A stretch of 64,000 nucleotides of DNA from Rhabdornis inornatus. Lineage: Eukaryota > Chordata > Aves > Passeriformes > Rhabdornithidae. Numbering within the stretch: the stretch's first letter is position 1; each line of letters opens with the position of its first letter. Shown in pieces: positions 14,097 to 25,552 of the stretch. The DNA is taken from positions 930,001 through 994,000 of the forward strand of contig VWZS01008197.1 in NCBI GenBank assembly GCA_013397075.1, read 5' to 3'. Position numbers and translations under genes: made by a program. The notes under the pieces were generated by a model. The model saw only the letters and a program-made list of their open reading frames with translations, made no database searches and was not told the origin of the DNA.

Positions 14097-14267
14097 GCAA
14101 AGCGTATTCTTCCTCTCAGAGACCTCGGCCAGGCAGTCCTTTTTCCACTGACAGCAACACCAGTGCAGCTGCCAATCAGGGTCAGAGGCCAAGGCCCACG
14201 AAAAAACACAAGGGCGGACGTTTGGAGCAGCCCCCTTTGCCTCATCGCCGGGAGGGAATCACGGACG
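14097..14267 (+). CDS. ROBO2: ROBO2 cytoplasmic-tail exon 2 of 4 in window
   Basis: This exon encodes 57 residues of the ROBO2 tail. The first Gly codon is split (G|GC), followed by KAYSSSQRPRPGSPFSTDSN, TSAAANQGQ, then a basic cluster RPRPTKKHKGGR and PPLPHRREGITD. The SPFSTDSNTSAA block is shared with ROBO1 and marks the conserved distal tail, while RPTKKHKGG is the ROBO2 form. The acceptor is TTCTTCTTTAG|G with a long pyrimidine tract. The donor GACG|GTGAGT is near consensus. The exon is 171 nt, phase 1 to phase 1. Several PxxP stretches could serve SH3 binding, which is inference. Reading past the donor reaches a stop at 14345-14347. Confidence 0.96.
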
Positions 14268-16876
14268 GTGAGTGCTGGGGGAGGACAACCTGCAACAGGC
14301 AGGTGTGCACAGCAGCAGAAGGCAGAGCCATCTTTTCAGGAATATAGGTTACAGTCAATCACTGCTTTGGTGGAACTGGGGTCCCCAGGTTGCCGGGTGA
14401 GCAATGTTGTGGGGCTCGGGTGAATGTTTGAGGAGCCTTTCCCCATTTCTGCTCTGAATGTGTCATCATCTCTTAGGGTTTCTCAGCTCTCGATATAGAC
14501 CTTACCCTCAAAATGGCTGCGTTGCATATGAGTAGACATTGAAAAATGGCCTGTGAGTGATTTTATGACAGTAGCCACCACTAGCAGTAGCTATACGTCA
14601 TGAATTCCTAAAGAAAAGCAGGGAGCTGCTCCCACAGGAATTGTTTGGTTTGTGCTGGTTTTGACAGACACCCAACAGCTACAGCAACATGTGCCATGTT
14701 TTCCCATGATTCTGCCTCACCTCTTGTCTGTGCTGCTTCAGTCCTGACATCCACTGACCTCAGTGACTGTGTCTCCCTCTTTACATCTCCACTTCTCTCT
14801 TATAACTACTTCCCATTTGGAAATTTCAGGCGTGTCTGTTCTGCTCTTCTAATAATTAGGATCAGCTCTGTCTTCCATTTTCTTTGTCTACCCTTCTTGA
14901 GTCTGGCAAAAGACACAGTTAGTGCCTGTTAGTTTTTGAGGAAGACTGGATATGAAGGTGACCAGCTGGCTACCTTCCCCTCATTTCTTCTGACTCCTGG
15001 GCTTGCACCTGTAGGTGTTGAAATGATCAGTGTTCACCAAAGGGGTTATCGTTACATCTCCTGCTCTATGGCTCATTCTGTCTCACTGTGACATTATTTG
15101 TGGAAACAGCTTAAAGTAGCTTACATTCCGCTCCTATGGATCCTAGTTCCTTTAAACATTAATTCCCTCCCCTTGTGGGTATATTACAGAGGCCTCTCTT
15201 ATTACACAGATCCATTGAATAGATTTGTCTGTGAGAACAATAACTGGAAAATTATGGATGGCAGCACTTGTAGTGCTGGCCATACTCTTGCTGTACATGT
15301 TTTGTTAACCCTTCTGAGTGCCATATCCTGTCACTCTGAACTGTGAGCATCTTAGACCACAAATTCTGTGTCCATGTGAGTTTGTAGTGCACTCAGTATG
15401 GTGGACACTAATCCTTCTGCTTCTGCACAGAATTGCAGACAGAAGTGTTGCTACTGAATTGTTTTCCTAGTGCCACAGAAGTGTTTTACAATAGCGTGGG
15501 TGCCAGAAAATTAATGGGGATCCAGTTCAGGTCATGAGACGGATGGAAGTGGGGCACCTCACAGAGTGACTCCATCATAAAATTTGGCATTGTTCTAAAT
15601 TAGTGAAAGAGATCCAATTTTAAGATCAATTTTGAAAGAGGAAACTCTTTCTTGCCTTTTACTTATCCCTTATAAAATACTAATCTCACTGGAGTTTCTT
15701 TCATATATTTAAATCAGAATACCAGTGATACACTATTTCCTTCAACCTCTCAGTCATGGGCAATAACCGTAACAGCTTTCGGATGCCATTAGATTAATAT
15801 TTGTCTTTTATAAACCTAGTTAAAGTCCTTGCTATATGTTGCAAAAAAATTATAATGTCCTGGAGCAATAGAGGAACAGTTTCCATCCTTTATTAACACA
15901 GGAACAAATAAACAAACACAAATGGTACAGTTTTCCACTTCAACTCCTACTGAATATGAGTCATTAAAGTGTAATGTCAAGTCTGAGTCATAGTTAAATT
16001 TGCAAAAGATCATTTGTCAATTAAGGAAGCTAAAAGTTGCTGCTGCCACCTGCATGTATGTAAACAATCGAATTTAGGAATCTCTGGTCTGCAGAAATTA
16101 AAAATGGTAACTGGATGCTTTCTGTGGAATATTGCAATGAACTTTGCAAAGACAGACAATAAATACTACTATGCTTAAGCTATAGCTAGAAAGAGCAAGT
16201 AGGAGAGCTCAGATAAGTCTAGCAATTCCAAGCCCTAATCCAGGCCAGTCCATTCAGCCCTGGGCCATCCTGATTTCTGTGAAAAGCATCACTATACATT
16301 TTCTCTGGTTTTTCTGATGTCTCCAATCCGTTCCCTTAAAACTGCTTCCTCTTGGATTTGTCTTGTGAAAATATACTCGGTTTGCCAGTTGTTTTCAAAT
16401 TCCCCAGTTGAATGGTATCCTGTGTTTGTCTCATCACATACCGGATGTCTGTCATTTTCAATTTTCATTGACCAAGAAAGCTCCAGCTTTCTCTGCCCAT
16501 TCCCATACACATCCTGAGTGCTTCTTCCTTGTTAACTGTAACCATGTGGGACAGTGCAAAAGACCTAAGAAACTGTAATATTTAACACATAGCACATACA
16601 TCTCAGACCGTGTAAGCATTTGAGGGTTCAACTTCATGCTTAGTTTTGACAGCAATCCACACAAATCCCCTAAAACCCTGCTTCTTCATTTCCTTCAGCT
16701 GCAGGTCAGAAGCCTCTAGAGACAGACTCTAGATGGAGTCTTGCTCTACAACTTTTTTTTTTCACTTCCACATCCTGAAAGACTGTGGAGACATCAGCAA
16801 ATCCATAGAGGAAGAATATGTTATAAATCCCTCAGATGGCCAAAACTTTCATTCTGAACTCACAGTCCACCATAAA

Positions 16877-16916
16877 AAACCCCCCCAAAACCCCAAAAAC
16901 AAACGGGGGGGGGTTT
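16877..16916. repeat. C-tract/G-tract inverted repeat
   Basis: AAACCCCCCC at 16877-16886 pairs perfectly with GGGGGGGTTT at 16907-16916. A 20-base A/C-rich spacer includes a second run of four C. The G run is nine bases (16905-16913). It could form a hairpin, or the strands could form unusual structures. Homopolymer lengths may also contain assembly errors. Confidence 0.8.
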
Positions 16917-19087
16917 AGTGTTAGCACTCAAGGAATAATTTGTTTTCCTAGAAACAATGTAGTCATGAATTGCAGAACACTGGATTCTGTCATATCGTTT
17001 GCAGCATGGTAACTGTGTGACTGAAGTTAAAAGCCCTTCCTTAGCTTAGCACTATATTGAAAAAAAAGCCAAAGAGGAGGCAGAAGGGAAATAAGCTTAG
17101 GGTTTGAAAAGGAAAACTGGAACTTATGTTACTATGCCTTGCTACTAACTTCCTACTGTGTATTAAAAATAACTTTTAATGTCGAGAAAATACTTACCTT
17201 CTGATGCTAGAAAGTGTTTCAGGGGCTTATTAAATGTCACAGTAATTATCACCCCTAGGAGAAGAAATCACTGACACAGGTAAAAAGGTGTGTCCTTATA
17301 GTTGTAGGTTCCTTAACTTGCTGCTTTTTCCAGTTAATAATTAGAGGCTGTGCCAAACCTTGGCTGGTGCCTGAATCATTTAGCTAATGCTCCATCTTCT
17401 AAAGAAGGGCTGGAGTAATCCCAGACTGAATATCCATCTCCCCCTTACCAGGCACTCTGATGTCCTACAGCTCCTCAACCACAATCCCTCCATTACTAAA
17501 TCAATAAGACCATCACCTCCCCACCAATGCACTTATGAATTGCCTTGCAGGTTTGATAATCCTGCCATTAGAGGCTTCGAAATGAAAGTCTGGTGACATC
17601 CTACTGACCTAGAAAGTTCCTAGCTCAGTGCAGGCTTTCAGGTATTTTCCCTACCACCTGGACAATAAATGGGATTTAGATGGAAGGAGGGTGAATCAGT
17701 GTGATCACTCTGTGTATCCTCACTGAAAATCCCGCTGAAGTCCCTACATTTCTAAATTCAGAACTTCTCTGAAGGGATTGACATGATGGAATGATTGACA
17801 TAATTGCCTTTGTGTGGTAATAAGTCTTCCTGTGAGGATCTGAGGCTTCTAACTCAGCTGACATCTGTTGCCCCTTTAGCAGGGGTAGGAAAGCCAAGGC
17901 AAGGCTAGACTATTCTCAGTGGTGTTGGAGGAAGAAAATCATGACTCCAGATACATGGGATCTTTCTATCAACCCAGGCAAGAGAGCAGAAAATACTTAA
18001 TTATTTACTACAGCACAAGATTTACAAAGCAGGACGTAAACTGAAGGGCAAATCAAAAGCCACATTTCCAAATGAAGCTCTCTTCCATCTTCTTTTATTA
18101 AAAAGGACAGGTAGGTGCTACTGTGGCTGTCAACCTGAGTAAGGAGGTGAAGAAACAAACAGTTTAGTCAGGTGATGTTTGGCTACAATTAGCAGTTCTT
18201 ACAGATCTTCTCTGACACATGTAACACAGTTCAGTAAATTTGTACTCGGGCCAGAGCCAGTTGATGTTAATTCCAAAGTACCTGTAGTTCTTCTAGAATT
18301 CTGTGAAGCTTCATTACAAGAGAAATTTAATTTTTTTTTTCAACTCATCCCTAGGTTTAAAGCACCCAGGGAAATTTGTGAACATGGTGTTTCATTTCAC
18401 TTCTTTGCATAAGCCAGTCTTTATGCTTGTTTTGTGGATGGATAAAAGCAATAATCAGGTTAAAAGTAGAACATCACCATAACTCTACAGTAATTCCAGG
18501 AGTTGCAGCCAGCTCTACAACATGCAGTATCATTTAAGTACAAGCCTTCTTTCCTTTTAAGTATCTAATTAATAACAACTATTAGACAGCAATTTCTGAA
18601 GTAGGGTAGTCTGTTTAAACTTTAATACTGCAATAATTTTAACTAATTTTTTTTCTATGCTACTACTTTAAAATTTTGCTTATATTGAATGATAAATATT
18701 GTATCTGGGGGATTGCATAGTCCAATGTCATGTTATGCCTGTGTTTATTGGATTCAATGCATCTCCACAAAGTGCTTGTAAATCACAACTTCAGTAATCT
18801 CTATTTCAGATTGCATAAGCAGATGCCAGTGTTGTGGTTCTGTACATTAACTGGTTATGATCGCAATAAAATCAATTATAAGAAATGCCATTTTGGAAGC
18901 CAGCACTATAAAGCAATTTTAACATTGGCAAGCTCCCATACCCTCCTGCTTCCACCTACAGTAACTCAAGTGTAGTCATTGTCATGAAAGGTCGCATCTA
19001 TATTCATAACAAAAAATTTCTCAAATAAATTAGTGCTGAACATAAAGCATGCACCAGGCTCCCTGACAGATTATTAAAAGGCTGCTC

Positions 19088-19101
19088 TCGCCAGAGGGTG
19101 C
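19088..19101. promoter_or_regulatory. CTCF-like motif (tentative)
   Basis: TCGCCAGAGGGTGC matches the CTCF core pattern (CCASYAGRGGGCRC) apart from the first base, a G for A, and a T for C near the end. It sits in a locally more G+C-rich patch inside an A+T-rich intron. A single motif match of this length is expected by chance in large genomes. Confidence 0.25.
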
Positions 19102-20635
19102 TTATCTTAATCTGGGGCATAGCATTTCAGCTGTGAGCAAAGGGGCAGGAACATCACTGGATACAACTTTTTTTCTCTTGCAAACACAAATAACATGCAC
19201 ATCCTCATTTATCTGTACAAGACAGTGTTGACTGGAATGACATCTCAGTGACTTTGGAAGCATTTCTGCTCCATATGTGAGGTATAAGTATCACCTCTGA
19301 CAGCAGGGACATGAAAAAAATTCTGTGTAGCATTATATAAAGCATTATATAAAGCTGGATTAGAGACTTTGAAATAAACTCCCTCCAAAGACCTCCTGAC
19401 CAATTTATAAAATGAATTTCAGTTGCACTAGAGTTATAAACATCTGACTTCCCTGCAGGCAAAACATAGGTTTACTTTTTCATCCCTGTTACTGAGCCAA
19501 GTTCAATTCCTTGATAAACCTTCCCAACACAGTAAGATAGAAAGGACTAAAAAACAGGTCAGACCCAAATCTATTGTAAGCTAACATAGGTTTTTGTGAA
19601 GTTGGTATGGCTGCAGAGATTTATTTGGGCTATCCATTGCCCCAAAACAAAATTATCAAAAAGTGTTCCTTGTCTAAAATATGTATATGATATAGAAGAA
19701 TTTTCTTTATGATAGTAAAGGTGCTTCCATTTTCTGCTTTTTTTCTTTTAAATAATCTGGACTATTGTGAGTCTATCATATAGTTTACATGAAAAAGTTG
19801 CATTTAGAATTAGAATTATCCTGAGTCTATAATTACCTTGGGTCATGGACTAATAAAAAAGTGAGCTTTTGCCCCCACAAATGTGTTTAGAAGGTTGACC
19901 TTCAATTCTACAAGCATCTTAGTAGTCCAAGTCAAAAACCTGGACAAGTCAAAAAAAAGGATAGAAGTTGTTAGAGACCAGGCAAGTGTCTCTCTGTTAG
20001 CTGAAATTGTGTTTTAATTGGTTATATTTGCAAGACTGCTAAACTTAAGAATGGTCATCCTCTAGTCTCTGAAGAGTCTAGCTCTTCATTCCATTGACTA
20101 AAATGCTCAGCCATTGTTTGGTGGTTCCATTTAAACACATTGGTCAGAGGTGTACTGATGCTTTTTCAATGACAGTAGGTTTCACAATTAATTTTTCCCA
20201 ATATTTGGAGCATTTTATTCACTTTGATGAAATTCTATATTAGATTGTGAGTTTACACCTCGAGCTGAAATTGTAGCCCAAAACCAGGATGAAGCAAGCC
20301 CCAGTATGGTGGAGGGAAATTGTCAACTGGCACAGGTCAGTTTTCCACAGCATTTCTTAATTCCTTGCTGTTAGTAAACAAAACACTTGGAGTACACCCC
20401 ACAGAAAATAAATCCCATGCTTGGAAGTGTAAGTTAGGGATCAGAGTCTGTGGATTTTTATGGAAGTTAGAAAGAGGTAGAAACAGAGCAACCAGAATAA
20501 AGAGCTAGTGGAAGTCAAAATCCTTTTCTGATTAACATGAAATTTCCTCCTTTTAAAATCGAACTGTTTAGCGGCTTGTACCATTTGCAAGGCACATTTC
20601 TTTTCAGCGTCGAAAACAGACCTTCTGTTTCAATT

Positions 20636-20665
20636 AAAAAAAAAAAAAAAAGAAAAGAAAAAAAA
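20636..20665. repeat. A-rich tract upstream of ROBO2 exon
   Basis: Sixteen A residues are followed by GAAAAG and eight more A. The tract ends 33 bases before the exon at 20699. It lies between the likely branch-point region and the upstream intron, where pyrimidines are more usual. It may be an old retroposon tail, but no body is visible. Confidence 0.9.
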
Positions 20666-20698
20666 TCAGTTCACCTGAATGTTATTCACGTTTTTTAG

Positions 20699-20962
20699 AT
20701 CTTCCACCACCACCCGACCCACCCCCTGGTCAGGGTTTAAGGCAGCCCATAGTGCCCGGCCAGCGCGGAGGCTCTGCCGAGAGGAAGGGGAGCTCTCTGG
20801 AGAGGCAGCACGCAGCAGCCAACGTAGATGACACAAAGAGCTCCCTGGACCGGCCCGCTAGGACATCACTAGAGTGGCAGCGCCAAGCCCAGGAGTGGAT
20901 AAGCTCTACAGACCGCCAAGAGGATTTCAGGAAAGCCCAACACAAACAAGCCTTCGGATCAG
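20699..20962 (+). CDS. ROBO2: ROBO2 cytoplasmic-tail exon 3 of 4 in window, with CC3 motif
   Basis: This exon encodes 88 residues. The Asp codon is split (G|AT), and the exon opens directly with the CC3 polyproline motif LPPPPDPPPGQG. In Robo receptors CC3 binds the SH3 domain of srGAP proteins and, in flies, Dock/Nck, linking Slit signalling to Rho-family GTPases. Next come RGGSAERKGSSLERQHAA, DDTKSSLDRPARTSLEW and a Gln/Arg-rich helix-like stretch, QRQAQEWISSTDRQEDFRKA, ending HKQAFGS. These blocks match the ROBO2 tail as recalled. The acceptor is CACGTTTTTTAG|A with an A-rich tract upstream. The donor is TCAG|GTGTGT. The exon is 264 nt, phase 1 to phase 1. Reading past the donor reaches a stop at 21016-21018. 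Confidence 0.96.
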
Positions 20963-23900
20963 GTGTGTGCGCGCTGCACCGGCCGAGGCGAGGCGAGGCT
21001 GCTGCACCCCTCTGCTGAGGGGTTCTGTGCCTGGCAGGGCTCTAGGGTCACCTCACACCTCTCTGGGGGAGCACTGGAGAGGCTCAGGCTGGAGAATAAG
21101 GAAAGTGAAACGAGGGCTTGTGATCCAGCTATCTTCCCTCCTGCAACAACGAAATCTCATTAGCACCTGACTCGGTGCGCTCTTTGCAGTGTTTTAGAAA
21201 TTAATAATATTCTCAAGCATAGCGATGGAGAAAATAGGAGCAGTTTCAAGCCAGCAGGGAAGGAGAGATATTTTTAGAGCATCTGTTGTTAGATGTATTT
21301 ATATATTTATTTATACATATAGGGCAATATTTTCCAGTTCTTTCAACCTGCTTCCAAGTTGGCAGCAGTTTTCAGATATCTGAGCTACTGACATTCCTTT
21401 CAGCTGTATTAAAAACCCCTCTCTTCTCTTTATTCAAGGATATGACAAAGTAGCATTCATCTCTTAAGCCCAGCAAGATGACAGCGCAGGTTTTCACCTT
21501 CATACAGGACCTGCACCTTGCCCCAAGCTGACTTTAGCACCTAAATGGATTTCAAGTCTGCACAAATGTGCACAGGAGGTGATGCTGGGCTGGAGTTGTG
21601 TTTCTACAACATTCGTAGTCTCACCCTCTCCTAGCCTGACCTCAAGTAAAAGCTGCTGTTTCATCCTAGGGTGTTTTCTTTAACCCAATAATCACCTCAC
21701 CCCAGTGCAGTGCTGATTAGTGATACAAGAAGACAAATAAGATTTAAACAAAAAATAATACTTTGTGTGAAGTTTTTTGTAGGGTTACACTGTTTCTTCA
21801 CTCCCACAGTCACACTAGAGGTACTTTTAACATCCACATTTTTATTGGTTTTTTTCACTCTTAAAGCTCTGTGTTAATCTAACACACTAATACTAAAAAA
21901 AGAATAGTGGTCTGCAGACAAATATGTCATGGGGACAGGATTTACTGAATAAAGTCCTCCTAGGGAAAATACTGCTACCTGTATTTAAAATGTAAATAGT
22001 TTAAATACAGTCCATATTTTAGAAAATAACAATAATGGTACTGTTAAAACCCCCTAAAATGTTGGCTGCATAAACAAGTGAGTGGCTGTTCATGTTTTGA
22101 AATCAGAATGTGAAGTCACAGTTTAAAAATAGTGTGTGAAATTCATGCTGCTTGGTGAAATGGCAATTTTAATTGCAATTTAGAAGACGTACAAACACAC
22201 AGAAAATAGCCCAAATACACCCTGCACTTCTCAGTCAGTTGGAAATTATTATTAAGGATGCTTCTCTGACCTGTTTAGAAAGAAGTCCCTTCTTTTTCCT
22301 CTGCTTCACAAGTGTACAAATAGAATTTGTCATTTATTCTGTGATGCAGAGCTTATACAGTAGTAAAATTCCCATCCTGTAGGGCATGCATTTATCTGGC
22401 CATAAATAAAGAGAACTTGATCTTGACACTTCCACTGCCCTACACTGAAGCAGTTACAGGTATCCTGTTTTTGTCAAATTCAGGATGCCAAGAGCAAGTG
22501 CATATCCTTTATGCATGAAAAAGGATGCCTCTAGGAGATGTTATGAGTTTATCCTGGTGTGAGGAGTTCATAAAGTTTGTGCACAAAATGGGCCAGGGCT
22601 TCATATCTCTGTCTGTGTTCTCATTCCAGCTCCTTCACTGCAACTTTCTTGCTCTGCATTCTTGTCTCTGGTAGATTTTAAAAAGGCTACTCTTGTGTGT
22701 GATGCTGGTTTATATCACTAAATTTGGGTGGTTTCATAATATTAATTGTGCTTCTTCCCTTTTCCTTTATTAATGCCGTAGGTCTTTGGAAATCTGTTCT
22801 GTCCCAGTTTTCAATACATTTCCAAAAAAGAGTTATTATTAGCTATCAGCTTCCAGAAAATAGATAATTTGCAACTTAGGAGGTTTCATTCAGATGTTAC
22901 CAAGCTGTGAGTGAAATTTTGAAAGGAAGACCTTTAGTTTGAAGTTGAATAGAATAAAAATACCTGAGTCTGGGATCTCTGTTTCCAGTGGTTGCTTTCA
23001 GTATAAACAAGATCACTGAGTTCCTGGCAGTGGTTTCATTGTAGAAGCAGAGTTAAAGCACATCAAACATGACATTCTCAGCTCCCCCTCTGATGAAAGT
23101 GATGCTAGATCAAGTTACAATAATTTTGATAACAGGAAAAGCCTTTTGGTTAGTTTCTGAGGTATAGAAACATTCACAGGGGCTAGAATTATATCTTCAA
23201 ATTAATGGCTCCATATTTCAAAGAGAAAGTCACCAGCAAAGCCTCCCCATATTCTTTGCAGGTCTGGACATGGGGCACTGTTTGGAGAGTTTAATAAATG
23301 TGAGCCCATTCTCAGGACTGGAGACTTTTGTCTACTTCTCATGTGCTAGAATGTTGTGTAAAACCTAGCTTTTATTTTATGTCACAATTCTTTATTTTAT
23401 GGATTATGTTTATTTCTGAGGCCACAACAGATAATTTAACATACCATATGCTCTATAATGATAATGCACTTCATATTTATTCATGGTAGTTTTTCCTCAG
23501 TATTTCATTGAACCCGAAGGAGGCCTTATCCTGAGTCCAGAAGCTAGAAAAACAAATCAATATACTATATATGTCATCTTCCAACTCTTCTGCAATGCTA
23601 GTGACTTTTGTTTTCTTCCTTTAAAAATGTATCCAGCTTTCTGCTAAACTGATTTATGCCACTTGCTTTATTGCTGCCTAAATGCAAACTGTTCCATGTT
23701 TTAGCCAGCCTTTGGAAACCAGGTTTGCATCTGACTCTATTGTTAGGTCTTGATATACAAAAAACCAAGTAACATAATTTAGGAGAGACTGTGGCTGTTA
23801 AATGCCACTTTACAGTGTCTTTCAAGCATTTCTTTTTATTTCAGCACGGACAGCACACAGTCATAGCACAAAACACTGATAATTCCCTTATGTCCTGCAG

Positions 23901-25351
23901 CACAAATATTCTGGTCCCTTGGGCAGGACCAGAGGGAAATATTTTGGCAGGGAAAGAAGTCAGCTGCCTGCCCTCTTCTGTAACAGATTTACCTTAAAAA
24001 CAGGCTCAGCTCAACAGCATCTCACGTGGGGAATCCCCACATGCTACTCTCTTGTGGCAAATAATGAAATCCTGAAATCCTGAGCTTCTTCCACAGATTT
24101 GTTCTTGTTTAGCACTTGTCTGAGTTAATTACGCCTCTGCTCCAGTCTTTGCAAAGGCTTCAAGCTTGTGAATAAAAGCATTTCTATGTCCTCTTTCTTT
24201 CCAACCATCCCCACCTACTTTTCCTTCAGTGTTCCTGCCCTCTGTCAAAGAAAGTCCATTTCTCCTCAAAAGGTTGTTTAAGAGTGAAGACAATTGGAAA
24301 ACCAAAATAAAGAAAACCCTTTTGGCCTAAATTCACTTTGAAAAAAGGCAAGATTCAAGCAGTAGAAATCCCACTGATTTCAGAAGGGACAATGCTGTGT
24401 TTGAGGTTGGGCATATATACTAATCTGTCTTGAATCAATCTATATTTAGCAAGATCTCTTTCTTCGGCTTCTGAGCTGGCAAAAGTGGATCATACACAGC
24501 AAAGAAATAAAACAGTGCTTCTATTTCAGTGTTAAATCAGTGCTTCTGTTATGCTTCTTAGATTTGGATTATTGCAACAATATCTCCAGGAAACTCTAAT
24601 CAGAAGTGATGTCTTGTTTTACTTCATGCTATATGAAGACATACAGTCTTATGCCTTATTGCCATTAATCCTGCTCTTGAAAGCAGTTCAATATTACAGG
24701 TCTTCACAGAAATAGAATCCAAGTGAGCAAAAGTAAGCCTTTTGCTCATAATGGAACATGAAACAAGCTGCAGGATTATTTATCCACCCCAAATATTACA
24801 AGTACAATGTATCATATAATATTTTCCAATCTTATTCAACACCAGTTAAAAAAAATTGTCAGTGTACTTTGCACCATTAGAAATTACTGAGTTGCTGGAA
24901 GTTAATTAAATCAGCTGATATTGTAGTTCTTTATCTAAAGTGATTGAGGTGATGTTGACACAATTAAAGCTAAAGAAAAGGAAAAAGCACATTTATGTAG
25001 GCTTGAAGCAAAAATCTAATCATAGCTTCATTGTTTTGGAAATTGTGTGTTCGCCTATTTTTATTAAAGTATCTATGATTCATGATCTCTTATTCATAAT
25101 TAATCTAGATTTTTTATAATTAATACAAACTGACTTAGGAGTTCACAAGGAAGCAAGATTTAAATTCATACTGTCTTCTCTGTCCTTGGGATACAAGTCT
25201 CAGTTGTGTATTTTCTTAGGTAAAATTGTTATGCTATAAAGCAAGACAAAAGACAGGCATGAATGAATATGATGTGCATAAATGAATTGCTTGTTTATTC
25301 CTACTTCTAGGACTTTATTGGTATTTATTTTGCTCTGTTTTGCTTTTCTAG
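20963..25351 (+). other. ROBO2: ROBO2 intron (4.4 kb)
   Basis: The donor is GTGTGT, followed by a short G+C-rich patch with three tandem GAGGC units (20985-20999). The acceptor is TTTTGCTTTTCTAG. Phase and reading frame join 20962 directly to 25352, so no intermediate exon is required, and none was recognised. The rest is A+T-rich. The stretch 24880-25130 has many TTAATTA-like homeodomain cores but nothing specific. Confidence 0.9.
20985..20999. repeat. Three tandem GAGGC units next to donor
   Basis: GAGGC is repeated three times without interruption, 22 bases into the intron. The surrounding 40 bases hold several CpG dinucleotides, unlike the rest of the intron. G-rich intronic sequence near a donor often aids its recognition; here that is inference. 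Confidence 0.7.
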
Positions 25352-25552
25352 AAGAAGCACTCGTACCGTATAGTAAACCCAACTTCCCATCCCCTGGTGG
25401 CCACAGCTCTTCAGGAACATCTTCTTCGAAAGGATCAACTGGACCTAGAAAAGGTGAAGTCTTACGAGGAGGTCACCAATGCAATGCCAGTGACCTTCTC
25501 GAGACAGGCTATGTGGGAGCAAACAGTCAAGGACAGTTTACTGGTGAATTAT
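25352..25552 (+). CDS. ROBO2: ROBO2 cytoplasmic-tail exon 4 of 4 in window (last full coding exon)
   Basis: This exon encodes the C-terminal residues of ROBO2. The first Glu codon is split (G|AA), then EALVPYSKPNFPSPGGHSSS, a Ser/Gly/Thr-rich linker (GTSSSKGSTGPRK), EVLRGGHQCNASDLLETGY and the terminal GANSQGQFTGEL. The extreme C-terminus QFTGEL is the usual ROBO2 ending. The acceptor is a triple tandem (CTAGAAGAAG), of which the first TAG is chosen because it is the strongest and gives the EE dipeptide. The donor is TTAT|GTAAGT. The exon is 201 nt, phase 1 to phase 1, and its last base is the T of the stop codon. If the last intron were retained, the protein would gain eight residues (CKFTPSSS) before a TAA at 25576-25578. 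Confidence 0.96.

Larger units (their letters stand above)
14268..20698 (+). other. ROBO2: ROBO2 intron (6.4 kb)
   Basis: The donor is GTGAGT and the acceptor is TTCACGTTTTTTAG. The intron is A+T-rich single-copy sequence with no recognised exon or LINE. It holds a C-tract/G-tract inverted repeat (16877-16916), a short tandem copy of GCATTATATAAA (19330-19353), a CTCF-like motif (19088-19101) and an A-rich tract just before the acceptor (20636-20665). The many open frames here are 60-97 codons or less and resemble nothing known. Confidence 0.9.
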
